This document shows positions 16,750 to 24,276 of a stretch of 42,176 bases of DNA, one piece after another. A program made the translations under genes and the position numbers. Origin of the DNA: Fusicatenibacter sp. (GTDB lineage Bacteria; Bacillota; Clostridia; Lachnospirales; Lachnospiraceae); NCBI GenBank assembly GCA_022766945.1, contig JALEOU010000055.1, positions 1 through 42,176 of the forward strand, in the 5' to 3' direction. Every line of letters starts with the position of its first letter. The first letter of the stretch is position 1. The notes beneath the pieces are model-generated. The model saw only the letters and a program-made list of their open reading frames with translations. It searched no databases and was not told the DNA's origin.

Positions 16750-17742
16750 ATGCAGGAAAACAAAAAAGCTGAGACATTAAGACTCCTTCGGGAAGCAGAG
16801 GATAATATTTCCGGACAATATCTCTGTGAGCATTTTGGAATTTCCAGAACAGCGATCTGGAAGATTATGAATCAGCTGAAAGAGGAGGGCTATGAGATTG
16901 AGGCGGTACAGAACAGAGGATATCGCCTGGTCGGTCAGCCGGATCTGCTGGGAAAAGATGAACTGGAGAGCCGCATGTCCACAAACTTGATTGGCAGATG
17001 TGTTTACTATAAGAAAGAAATTGATTCCACAAATACATGGGCAAAGCGTCTGGCGGAGGAGGGCGTACCGGATGGCACCCTGGTGGTTGCTGATACACAG
17101 AACGCGGGAAAGGGTAGAAGAGGACGAAGCTGGAATTCACCGGAAGGTACTTCGATCTCGATGACTTTATTGCTTTACCCGGATCTGGAGCCGGCGAAGG
17201 CTCCGATGCTGACGATTGTCATGGGACTTTCGGTGGTTCAGGGGATTCGCAATGCGCTTGGGGTTGATACGAAGATCAAATGGCCCAATGATGCAGTACT
17301 CAACGGAAGGAAGCTCTGCGGAATTCTGACGGAGATGAGTGCGCAGATTGACTTTATCAATTATGTGGTGATTGGAACCGGAATTAATGTGAATCAGGAA
17401 GAGTTTCCGGAAGAAATCCGGGATATCGCTACTTCTCTGCTGATTGAGACCGGCAGGCGAGTCAATCGGGCCGGCATTATTGCGGCTGTTATGGAAGCAT
17501 TTGAGAAAAACTATGAAGCTTTCAAAAAAACAGGGGATCTGTCTGCTATGCAGAAAGATTATGAGGAAGTGCTGGTCAACAAAAATCAGCAGGTCAGAGT
17601 GTTGGATCCGAAAGAACCCTTTGAAGGAGTGGCCCTTGGGATCACTGCAACCGGTGAACTTCGGGTTCAAAAGGAGGATGGAACGATCAGGGAAATTCAT
17701 TCCGGTGAAGTATCTGTCCGCGGGCTGTACAGCTATGTATAG
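16750..17742 (+). CDS. birA: Bifunctional biotin-protein ligase / biotin operon repressor
   Basis: Attaches biotin to carboxylase subunits and, through its N-terminal DNA-binding domain, represses biotin genes; 330 residues. N-terminal helix-turn-helix (about 20-60: SGQYLCEHFGISRTAIWKIM, then the wing QNRGYRLV), central ligase with biotinyl-AMP loop GKGRRGRSW (120-128 region), KWPND (about 177-181) and a C-terminal SH3-like domain (about 275-330). The ATG at 16750 follows a GGAGAG-type site. No biotin operator-like sequence was found in this window. It heads a group with the next two genes (52-bp gap, then overlap). Confidence 0.93.
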   Translation: MQENKKAETLRLLREAEDNISGQYLCEHFGISRTAIWKIMNQLKEEGYEIEAVQNRGYRLVGQPDLLGKDELESRMSTNLIGRCVYYKKEIDSTNTWAKRLAEEGVPDGTLVVADTQNAGKGRRGRSWNSPEGTSISMTLLLYPDLEPAKAPMLTIVMGLSVVQGIRNALGVDTKIKWPNDAVLNGRKLCGILTEMSAQIDFINYVVIGTGINVNQEEFPEEIRDIATSLLIETGRRVNRAGIIAAVMEAFEKNYEAFKKTGDLSAMQKDYEEVLVNKNQQVRVLDPKEPFEGVALGITATGELRVQKEDGTIREIHSGEVSVRGLYSYV

Positions 17743-17794
17743 CACATGCGAAGAAAAACGGGAAAAGACAGCCATCGAAAGAGGAGGATGAACA

Positions 17795-18202
17795 ATGTAT
17801 TCAGATGATGAGAAAATCGTGCTTTGCGGCGCAAGTGCCTATGAGCAGAAGTATTATTTTAATCAGGACTTTTCCTCTCTGCCTCAGAGTGTACAGGATG
17901 AACTTCATGTGATGTGTGTCATGTATACGGTGGAGATCGGAGGTATTTTTACACTTTGGTTTGACGAGAATGGAAACCTTCAGTTTGAGACTGAAGCGCT
18001 GGATGCAGATGCGATGTACGATGAAATCGGAGGGGCTCTTCGCATCAAGCAGCTGCGTCAGGAGAAACAGGAACTGCTGGAGTCACTGGAACTGTATTAT
18101 CGGGTATTTTTCCTGGGAGAAGATCTCCCGGAGGAGAATTCGAAAGATGTTCAGGGACAGCAAAAGAAGGAAGAAGGACAGGAAACAGGATGCAGTCACT
18201 GA
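17795..18202 (+). CDS. Small conserved protein of unknown function between birA and dusB (perhaps DUF6145)
   Basis: 135 residues, no signal peptide or transmembrane helix. A compact, mostly acidic N-terminal part (DDEKIVLCGASAYEQKYYFN, then VQDELHVMCVMYTVEIGGIF) is followed by an alpha-helical stretch (about 85-110, IKQLRQEKQELLESLELYYRVFF) and a hydrophilic, charged tail. I recall such a protein in this place in Lachnospiraceae, annotated DUF6145, but cannot verify it here. GAGGAGG precedes the ATG. It overlaps dusB by 13 bp, so the two are translationally linked. No function is known to me. Confidence 0.75.
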   Translation: MYSDDEKIVLCGASAYEQKYYFNQDFSSLPQSVQDELHVMCVMYTVEIGGIFTLWFDENGNLQFETEALDADAMYDEIGGALRIKQLRQEKQELLESLELYYRVFFLGEDLPEENSKDVQGQQKKEEGQETGCSH

Positions 18203-19152
18203 TGATAGGAAATGTAACCATTCCGAATCCGCTGGTGCTCGCTCCCATGGCAGGTGTAACTGACCTGCCTTTTCGTATCTTATGTAAAGAACAGGGAGCA
18301 GGCCTGATCTGCATGGAGATGGTGAGTGCCAAGGCGATTCTGTACAGAAACCGGAATACGGAGAGCCTTATGGAAATCCACGAAAGTGAGCATCCGGTAT
18401 CACTGCAGCTTTTCGGAAGCGACCCGAAGATCCTTCCGGAGATCGCAGCGCGGATTGAGGAGAGACCCTTTGAGATCCTCGACTTCAATATGGGCTGTCC
18501 GGTACCTAAAGTGGTCAATAATGGAGAGGGTTCCGCGTTAATGAAGGATCCCCGTTTGGTGCGCGAGATTGTAAGCGGGATGGTAAAGGCGACGAAAAAG
18601 CCGGTGACCGTAAAGATACGGAAGGGGTTTGACGAAGCGCATGCAAATGCGGTGGAGATTGCGAAGATTCTGGAAGACTGCGGCGTGGCGGCGATTGCTG
18701 TGCATGGCAGAACCAGAGAGCAGTATTATTCCGGGAAGGCTGACTGGGAGATCATTCGTCAGGTGAAAGAGGCGGTGTCCGTCCCTGTGATCGGAAATGG
18801 GGATGTGAACACCCCGGAAAAAGCAAAAGAAATGCTTGTTACTACCGGTTGTGACGGTGTGATGATCGGCAGGGGTGCCCAGGGGAATCCATGGATCTTT
18901 CATCAGACACTCCATTATCTGGAGACGGGAGAACTGCTTCCCCGCCCGGATGCCCGCAGAGTGCGGGAAATGATTCTGCGCCATGCCCGCCTTCAGGTGG
19001 CATATAAAGGAAACGCGATGGGCCTTCGGGAAATGAGAAAACATGTGGCATGGTATACGGCAGGTTTTCCGCATTCGGCCAGACTTCGGGCGGCAGTCAA
19101 TTCGGCAGAATCCATGGAGGAGCTGGAAACACTGCTGGAATGCCTGGGATAA
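18190..19152 (+). CDS. dusB: tRNA-dihydrouridine synthase
   Basis: FMN-dependent enzyme reducing specific uridines in tRNA to dihydrouridine; 320 residues. TIM barrel with LAPMAGVTDLPFR (17-29), FNMGCPVPKV (about 100-109, catalytic Cys104), VKIRKGFD, AVHGRTREQYYSG (His and Arg of the FMN phosphate site) and GNGDVNTPEKA, GVMIGRGAQGNPWIF. C-terminal helical tRNA-binding domain from about 245. It overlaps the preceding gene by 13 bp. The family is DusB-like; which uridine it modifies is not known. It converges with the YibE/F gene with 8 bp between stops. Confidence 0.94.
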   Translation: MQSLMIGNVTIPNPLVLAPMAGVTDLPFRILCKEQGAGLICMEMVSAKAILYRNRNTESLMEIHESEHPVSLQLFGSDPKILPEIAARIEERPFEILDFNMGCPVPKVVNNGEGSALMKDPRLVREIVSGMVKATKKPVTVKIRKGFDEAHANAVEIAKILEDCGVAAIAVHGRTREQYYSGKADWEIIRQVKEAVSVPVIGNGDVNTPEKAKEMLVTTGCDGVMIGRGAQGNPWIFHQTLHYLETGELLPRPDARRVREMILRHARLQVAYKGNAMGLREMRKHVAWYTAGFPHSARLRAAVNSAESMEELETLLECLG

Positions 19153-19160
19153 ACGCAAAA

Positions 19161-20315
19161 TCAGGGAATTTTCCGGTTTTTTCTTGCCTGCCAGGTAATC
19201 AGGATACCGGCGGTAAGAGCGGTAAAAGGAGCCACTGTCACCAGACCGAAGCTGCCCACTACGGTATCCAGCACTTCTGCGGCTACATACTTGTAATTGA
19301 GCATATGGTCGACGGGTGTGCCCTGTGCCATAAATACCATAAGGAGTGTGACATAGCCGCCGGAATAGGCCAAAAGCAGTGTAGTGGTCATTGTTCCCAT
19401 GGCCGCTCTGCCCACATTCATGCCGGAGCGTGCTGCCTCTCTCCAGGAAATGTCCGGTTTCTTTTCCACCACCTCGCAGACAGCGGAGGTGATATCCACC
19501 GATAAGTCCATCATGGCGCCGGAGGCACCGATAAAAATACTGCTCATGAAAATTGCGGTCAGATCCAGATGCTGGTAGCCGCTGTATAAAAGGGATTCCG
19601 AACTTGGCATCACAGCGCCATTGATTTTGAAAAGATCGGTAAATATAATTCCAAGAATGCATGCGGTAAAGATTCCAAGGAGTGCGCCAAGGGAAGCCGT
19701 CACGGTTCTCGGATCAAATCCGTAGACGAAGAAAATGATCACCACAGTAAGAAAAACAGTGACCGCGATTCCGACCCACACCGGAGAGTACCCTTTCAGG
19801 TAAGATGGTACCAGGATTTTCCAGATGGTCAATACTGTAATGAGAAAAGAAAAGATGGCCAGAAAGCCATTTTTTCCGGCGAATAGGATGAGCAGTGCGG
19901 CAAAGGCAAGCAGAAGGTAAATTTCTTTGTCCAGACGGTAGTGATCAGACATCACGGCGGTACCGACGGTTCCGTTCTCATAGCTGATTGTGACGAGAGC
20001 GCGGTCCCCTGTCTGATAGATTTTATCTTTTTCCATGGAACCGGAGAGAAAATTGACTCCGGTGATTTCCTGTCCTTTGAGAGGGCCATCCTCAATCAGC
20101 AGACGGCAGGACTGTTCTCCGGACTGTACGAGTCCGGACTGTTTGATCATAGAGTTGTCCACCTCTGTAACGGTGGCAACTGCGCGTTCCATATCCTGAT
20201 AAATCAAAGCATCCTCATAGCCGGTTGGAATGGCTATGAGGATACCTGTCAGAAGAATACCTATGAAAATCATCCGGAGTATGGAGTTTCTTTTGCTGAA
20301 AAAACTACTCTTCAT
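19161..20315 (-). CDS. YibE/F-family multi-pass membrane protein
   Basis: 384 residues. An N-terminal TM helix (about 14-32) leads to an extracytoplasmic domain (about 35-125, with SCRLLIEDGPLKGQEITG and GDRALVTISYENG), and then about seven TM helices (about 130-375). Recognisable YibE/F features: FLAIFSFLITVLTIWKILVPSYLKG, FDPRTVTASLGALLGI, SIFIGASGAMMDLSVDITSAVCEV, and MGTMTTTLLLAYSGGYVTLLMVF. The family's function is unknown and it is thought to be a transporter or pore. It starts 20 bp after the alkaline phosphatase gene on the same strand, with GGGAG upstream, so they are probably one operon. I infer a role in phosphate or ion handling only from that. Confidence 0.85.
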   Translation of the reverse strand: MKSSFFSKRNSILRMIFIGILLTGILIAIPTGYEDALIYQDMERAVATVTEVDNSMIKQSGLVQSGEQSCRLLIEDGPLKGQEITGVNFLSGSMEKDKIYQTGDRALVTISYENGTVGTAVMSDHYRLDKEIYLLLAFAALLILFAGKNGFLAIFSFLITVLTIWKILVPSYLKGYSPVWVGIAVTVFLTVVIIFFVYGFDPRTVTASLGALLGIFTACILGIIFTDLFKINGAVMPSSESLLYSGYQHLDLTAIFMSSIFIGASGAMMDLSVDITSAVCEVVEKKPDISWREAARSGMNVGRAAMGTMTTTLLLAYSGGYVTLLMVFMAQGTPVDHMLNYKYVAAEVLDTVVGSFGLVTVAPFTALTAGILITWQARKNRKIP

Positions 20316-20335
20316 GTATCTGGTTTCTCCCTGGC

Positions 20336-22021
20336 TTACTGTACTCCGGTGAGATTAGCAAGCTTCGCGTAAATTTCGGTGTTGTCGTAGTATCCGTCGA
20401 AGTTTTCCTGTCCCACACCCTGTACCAGTACCTCTACGGGGAGCCCGGTATGTGCGTAGGAACCGAAATTCACACCGCTCTTATTATTGAGAATATGCGT
20501 GATAGTTACCGTCAGAGGCTCGTAGCTTCCGTACTTCACATACTCTTCCTGTGAAAATTCTGTTTCCTCACCGGTTCTTGCCATCGTGGTGTCATAGGCT
20601 GCCTTCAGGGTTTCGTACTCATACTGTGTCATTACCAGTGTTCCGTCATCATCAGATTCCGGATGAAGGTCGGCGCTGTCCTTTTGCTGTGTGCTGGAAG
20701 CATCTTCGCTTTGGGGTGCTGCAAGTCCGAAAAGAGCGGTGACATCCTTCATGACCGTATCAAAATCAGTTCCATTTTCTTTGTAAGCGGAAACATAATC
20801 CGAATCAAATTTCGCATAGGAGATTTTCTGATTGTTGAAGTTGGCAAGGAATGTATCGTAATCGGTTCCTGCAAAGCCGATGGTCAGACCGCCGGTTTCG
20901 TGGTCTCCGGTTGCAAGGATCAGTGTCTCATCCGGGTGCGCATAATAGAATTCCACAGCTTTTGCGACTGCATCATCCAGTGCAATGGTGTCCGTAATGG
21001 TTGCAGCGGCATCATTCGCATGACATGCCCAGTCAATCTTTCCGCCTTCGACCATCATGAAAAAGCCATTGTCGTTATCCAGCAGTTCAATGCCTTTTTC
21101 CACGTAGTCTGCCAGCGCCCATTCGCCCTCAGCAAGATCCATATCGTAGGACATTGCGTCACCATCGGCCAGATGCTCATCGATGATCAGCGCTTTGCCG
21201 TCCCCGGAAGTCAGGGCTTCTGCCTCTGCCTGTGTTTTTATCACCTGATATCCTGCCTCTTCTGCCAGTTCATAGATGTCTTTCTGGTCTCCTTCTTTTC
21301 CGGTTGGCTGCTTGACGGCGCCTCCGGCAAAATAGTCAAATCCACTTTCCACCATTTCCTGTGCGATCTCATAATAGCTGTTTCTGGAAGCCTGGTGAGC
21401 ATAGAAAGCAGCAGGGGTAGCATGGTTGATGTTGACACTGGAGACAATGCCGATCTTGTAATCTTTCTGGCTTTTCAGCTTTTCCGCAATAGTCTCATAT
21501 TCCGTTGAGAAATCTTCACTCACATTAATGCTTCCGCTCCAGGTTTTATGGCCAGTTGCAATGGAAGTTGCGGTGGATGCGGAATCCGGGGCAAAAGAAG
21601 TGCTGTCATAGGTCTGTGCGGAGCCTGCGATGGGGAAATCCATCATTGTCAGATTGTTTTTGCTTGCGAGAATCTCCTTCTCCTCACCATCCACGGTGAC
21701 CGTCTCGCTGCCATTTGCAGCTACATTTGCACTTACAAAATAATTGGTCAGCTGAATCTGCGGATAACTCATACCATCACCGATAAACAGGAAGATATAC
21801 TTGGGAGTTCCATCGGTTGCCTGCGCTTTCGTATCCTGTGCGGCGGCAGTTTCGACCGCCTCGCTGGTATCCTGATTTTCTGCTGTTGTGTCTGCTGTGT
21901 CAGCGGTGGCTCCTGTCTGGGAACTGTTTGTTGCTGCATTTGCGTCATTTCCGCATCCGGTCAGTGCGCCGGTGGAAAAGATCATGGCAGACAGAAGAAG
22001 ACATAATACTTTCTTTTTCAT
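20336..22021 (-). CDS. phoA: Alkaline phosphatase, lipoprotein
   Basis: 561-residue metal-dependent phosphomonoesterase anchored outside the cell. Signal peptide with lipobox LTGC (Cys23), then a disordered Thr/Ala/Asp-rich linker (about 28-72). Catalytic domain: IGDG with metal ligand Asp82, nucleophile Ser147 in PDSAST, GSINVSEDF, HATPAAFYAH, WACHANDAA, TGDHETGG and a final AHTGLPVEV with the conserved His. An extra inserted segment (about 420-480, rich in Ser/Asp/Glu) is unusual in size. GAGGAGG lies just upstream of the ATG. It precedes the YibE/F gene. Confidence 0.92.
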   Translation of the reverse strand: MKKKVLCLLLSAMIFSTGALTGCGNDANAATNSSQTGATADTADTTAENQDTSEAVETAAAQDTKAQATDGTPKYIFLFIGDGMSYPQIQLTNYFVSANVAANGSETVTVDGEEKEILASKNNLTMMDFPIAGSAQTYDSTSFAPDSASTATSIATGHKTWSGSINVSEDFSTEYETIAEKLKSQKDYKIGIVSSVNINHATPAAFYAHQASRNSYYEIAQEMVESGFDYFAGGAVKQPTGKEGDQKDIYELAEEAGYQVIKTQAEAEALTSGDGKALIIDEHLADGDAMSYDMDLAEGEWALADYVEKGIELLDNDNGFFMMVEGGKIDWACHANDAAATITDTIALDDAVAKAVEFYYAHPDETLILATGDHETGGLTIGFAGTDYDTFLANFNNQKISYAKFDSDYVSAYKENGTDFDTVMKDVTALFGLAAPQSEDASSTQQKDSADLHPESDDDGTLVMTQYEYETLKAAYDTTMARTGEETEFSQEEYVKYGSYEPLTVTITHILNNKSGVNFGSYAHTGLPVEVLVQGVGQENFDGYYDNTEIYAKLANLTGVQ

Positions 22022-22062
22022 ACATAACCTCCTCGATCATAGTTTCTCTTGAAACAAGTCTG

Positions 22063-22068
22063 ATTATA
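22063..22068 (-). promoter_or_regulatory. Probable -10 of the alkaline phosphatase promoter
   Basis: TATAAT on the minus strand, about 42 bp before the phoA start. No good -35 exists at 17-18 bp, which fits an activator-dependent promoter (as for phosphate-starvation control), but I do not see a recognisable Pho box. Confidence 0.4.
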
Positions 22069-22163
22069 CAGTGAAGAAAAGTCAGCGATCTATCAGGGGT
22101 ACGTGAAATCATCTTTAAATTTTTGTAAGAAATGACGTGTTTCTTTGAAAATATATTGCGCTA

Positions 22164-22181
22164 TATTTCATATATGAAATA
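22164..22181. promoter_or_regulatory. Perfect 18-bp palindrome upstream of the AbiEi-like gene
   Basis: TATTTCATATATGAAATA is its own reverse complement. It ends 4 bp before the -35 of the promoter at 22186-22214, a typical operator position. Confidence 0.65.
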
Positions 22182-22185
22182 AACG

Positions 22186-22214
22186 TTGAAGCACGGGGAA
22201 ATTTGCGATATGAT
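22186..22214 (+). promoter_or_regulatory. Promoter of the AbiEi-like gene
   Basis: TTGAAG (22186-22191), a 17-bp spacer and TATGAT (22209-22214); start of transcription near 22221, and a GGAGGAGGGG ribosome binding site before the ATG at 22266. Confidence 0.7.
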
Positions 22215-22265
22215 TATGACATAGGCTCGTTACAGGTTTGGTTTACTGAAAAGGAGGAGGGGAGC

Positions 22266-22877
22266 ATGTTACTTCGTACATATCAGAGAATTATCGCAAT
22301 TTTCAGAGAACACAACGGCTATATGAATTTTGCCGAGCTGCAGTCATACCGTGTGACAGTACTGCAGCTTCGCGAAATGGAAGCGGAGGGGAGCGTACAG
22401 CGTTTTGCCAGGGGTTGGTACTGGTGCCGAAAATGTGGGATTGAAAAACCGAAGGATCACAGGTATATTGAAATAGCAAAGGTGAATCCTCAGGCTGTGA
22501 TTTGCCTGGAAAGTGCCTGCTACCTGGCAGGAATTCTGAGCAGAGAACCGGAAATCATTGCTGTGGCGACAGAGAGAACGGATCGGAAAAAGATGGAGTT
22601 TGATTTTCCAATTCAGCGGTTCTATCTGCAGAATACGGATCTGCCAGGTGAAATCTGTGAAGTTCAGACGGAATTTGGCAGTTATCGCTATTATTCTCCG
22701 GAGAGAACGTTTTGCGACTGTGTGAGAATGAAAAAACGGCTGAAATATGCAGTGTATCAGGAGATTATGGAGGCCTGCAGAGCCGGAGCGTGTGAAACAG
22801 AAAAGATTACCGCGTATGCGAAAATTCTGCGGGCTCTGCGGAATGTTGAGGAAGAATTTGGAGCGTGTACAAGATGA
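22266..22877 (+). CDS. AbiEi-like protein (type IV antitoxin family), without a toxin partner
   Basis: 203 residues. The N-terminus (1-55) is a winged helix with RITVLQLREMEAEG-like recognition region followed by the family's FARGWY wing. The C-terminal part has CLESACYLAGI (80-90) and SPERTFCDCVRMKKRL (144-159), the signature of AbiEi C-domains (ERTxxDxxR). AbiEi proteins bind inverted repeats at their own promoter and neutralise the AbiEii nucleotidyltransferase toxin. No AbiEii is present: the next gene, 18 bp away, is a ClC protein. It may act purely as a regulator, with the palindrome at 22164-22181 as a candidate site. Start 22266 is fixed by GGAGGAGGGG. Confidence 0.75.
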   Translation: MLLRTYQRIIAIFREHNGYMNFAELQSYRVTVLQLREMEAEGSVQRFARGWYWCRKCGIEKPKDHRYIEIAKVNPQAVICLESACYLAGILSREPEIIAVATERTDRKKMEFDFPIQRFYLQNTDLPGEICEVQTEFGSYRYYSPERTFCDCVRMKKRLKYAVYQEIMEACRAGACETEKITAYAKILRALRNVEEEFGACTR

Positions 22878-22895
22878 GAAAGGAAACCAGAAGAT

Positions 22896-24215
22896 ATGAA
22901 GGGGACAAAGGAAAAAGAAGTGGGCAGTGAACAGCAAAAAACAACAGATCAGGGAGAAAACGTGCTGTGGGAATGGGGAAGCGGTTTTTCGAAAAGCATG
23001 AAAAATCTGACGAAGTGGCTTCTGCTTGCTGTGCTGATCGGCTGCGTCGTAGGAGGGGTCAGCACCCTGTTTGCCCATGTGCTCGAAGCAGTCACACAGA
23101 TCCGGCAGGAAAACAGATGGGTCTTCTGTTTTCTGCCTGCGGCAGGTCTTTGCATTGTATTTCTTTATCAGAAATTCGGCAGAGATGACGGCGGCGCCAA
23201 TCAGGTCTTCTCTACCATTCGTTCGCAGGATAATGTACCGCTGCGCTCGGCCCCTTTAATTTTTATCGCTACAGCGCTGACACATTTGACGGGAGGATCG
23301 GCAGGAAGAGAGGGTGCTGTGATCCAGCTCGGAGGCAGTATTGCCAATCAGCTGGGACAGTGGCTTCGCCTGGATGAGGAGGACCGCCATGTGGTCGTGA
23401 TGTGCGGAATGAGTGCGGCTTTTGCGGCACTCTTTGGGACGCCTATGGCAGCCGCTGTTTTTGCCATGGAGGTTGTCAGCGTAGGTGTCATGTATTATAC
23501 AGCACTTGCTCCCTGCGTAATCGCCTCATTGATTGCCTCCAAATTTGCCGCCGGCATGGGGATCCATCCGGAAGTTTTCCATGTATCCAATGTACCGGCA
23601 CTGACACTGGAAACCGGAGTGAAGATGGTGATCATAGCACTGGGCTGTGCGCTGGTCAGTATTTGCTTTTGCATCGTACTGAAAGAAACCGGAAAGTTTT
23701 ATCAGCGCTATCTGAAGAATCCTTATGTGCGTGTGGCAGCTGCCGGTATCGCAATCATTCTGATTACCCTGCTTCTTGGCACGGATGATTACAAGGGAGC
23801 GAGCACAGGGCTGATTGTTCTGGCAGTAGAAGAAGGGAAGGCAAGTCCACTGGCCTTTCTGTGGAAAATGATACTGACGGCACTGACCATGAAAGCAGGT
23901 TTCAAGGGCGGAGAGATCGTTCCATCCTTTTGCATCGGAGCCACTTTTGGATGTGTGGCGGGACAGCTTCTTGGCATGTCACCCTCGATCTGTGCGGCAG
24001 CGGGCATGGCGGCGGTATTCTGCGGTGTGACCAACTGTCCGATCACCTCCATCCTGATTGCGTTTGAACTGTTCGGGTTTGAGGGCGTCTCCTTCTACCT
24101 GATTGCGGTCTCCATCAGCTATGCAGCATCCGGATACTATGGCTTGTATAAAGACCAGAGAATTGTATATTCTAAATACAAGGCAAAATACGTCAATAAA
24201 AACACAAGAGCGTAG
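22896..24215 (+). CDS. ClC-family anion channel or exchanger, with CLC-F-like features
   Basis: 439-residue membrane protein of the ClC family. The gating glutamate is Glu139 in GSAGREGAVIQLGG (134-147). The usual GSGIP filter segment is replaced by DDGGANQ (97-103), and the inner proton glutamate of E. coli ClC (Glu203) is Val193 in FAMEVV (189-194). These replacements, with VPLRSAPLIF and THLTGGSAGREG, resemble fluoride-specific CLC-F proteins as I recall them, whereas GREGA is not the typical GREGP. A third pore motif is KGGEIVPSFCIGATFG (about 330-345). It follows the AbiEi-like gene and precedes an amidohydrolase. No fluoride riboswitch is visible upstream. Confidence 0.85.
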   Translation: MKGTKEKEVGSEQQKTTDQGENVLWEWGSGFSKSMKNLTKWLLLAVLIGCVVGGVSTLFAHVLEAVTQIRQENRWVFCFLPAAGLCIVFLYQKFGRDDGGANQVFSTIRSQDNVPLRSAPLIFIATALTHLTGGSAGREGAVIQLGGSIANQLGQWLRLDEEDRHVVVMCGMSAAFAALFGTPMAAAVFAMEVVSVGVMYYTALAPCVIASLIASKFAAGMGIHPEVFHVSNVPALTLETGVKMVIIALGCALVSICFCIVLKETGKFYQRYLKNPYVRVAAAGIAIILITLLLGTDDYKGASTGLIVLAVEEGKASPLAFLWKMILTALTMKAGFKGGEIVPSFCIGATFGCVAGQLLGMSPSICAAAGMAAVFCGVTNCPITSILIAFELFGFEGVSFYLIAVSISYAASGYYGLYKDQRIVYSKYKAKYVNKNTRA

Positions 24216-24225
24216 TTGCAAAACG

Positions 24226-24254
24226 TTGAAGTTCTTTATTTGCTGTGGTATAGT
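24226..24254 (+). promoter_or_regulatory. Promoter of the M20 amidohydrolase gene
   Basis: TTGAAG (24226-24231), 17-bp spacer, TATAGT (24249-24254), just after the ClC stop; AGGAG at 24269-24273 precedes the ATG at 24277. The 11 bases AAACGTTGAAG at the -35 are identical to those at the AbiEi-like promoter (22181-22191). Confidence 0.7.
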
Positions 24255-24276
24255 AGAGCAAAAACGAAAGGAGTGT

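Noticed and set aside
22215-22265. Fluoride riboswitch before the AbiEi-like/ClC genes
   Set aside because: The leader is short and lacks the conserved crcB-motif sequences.
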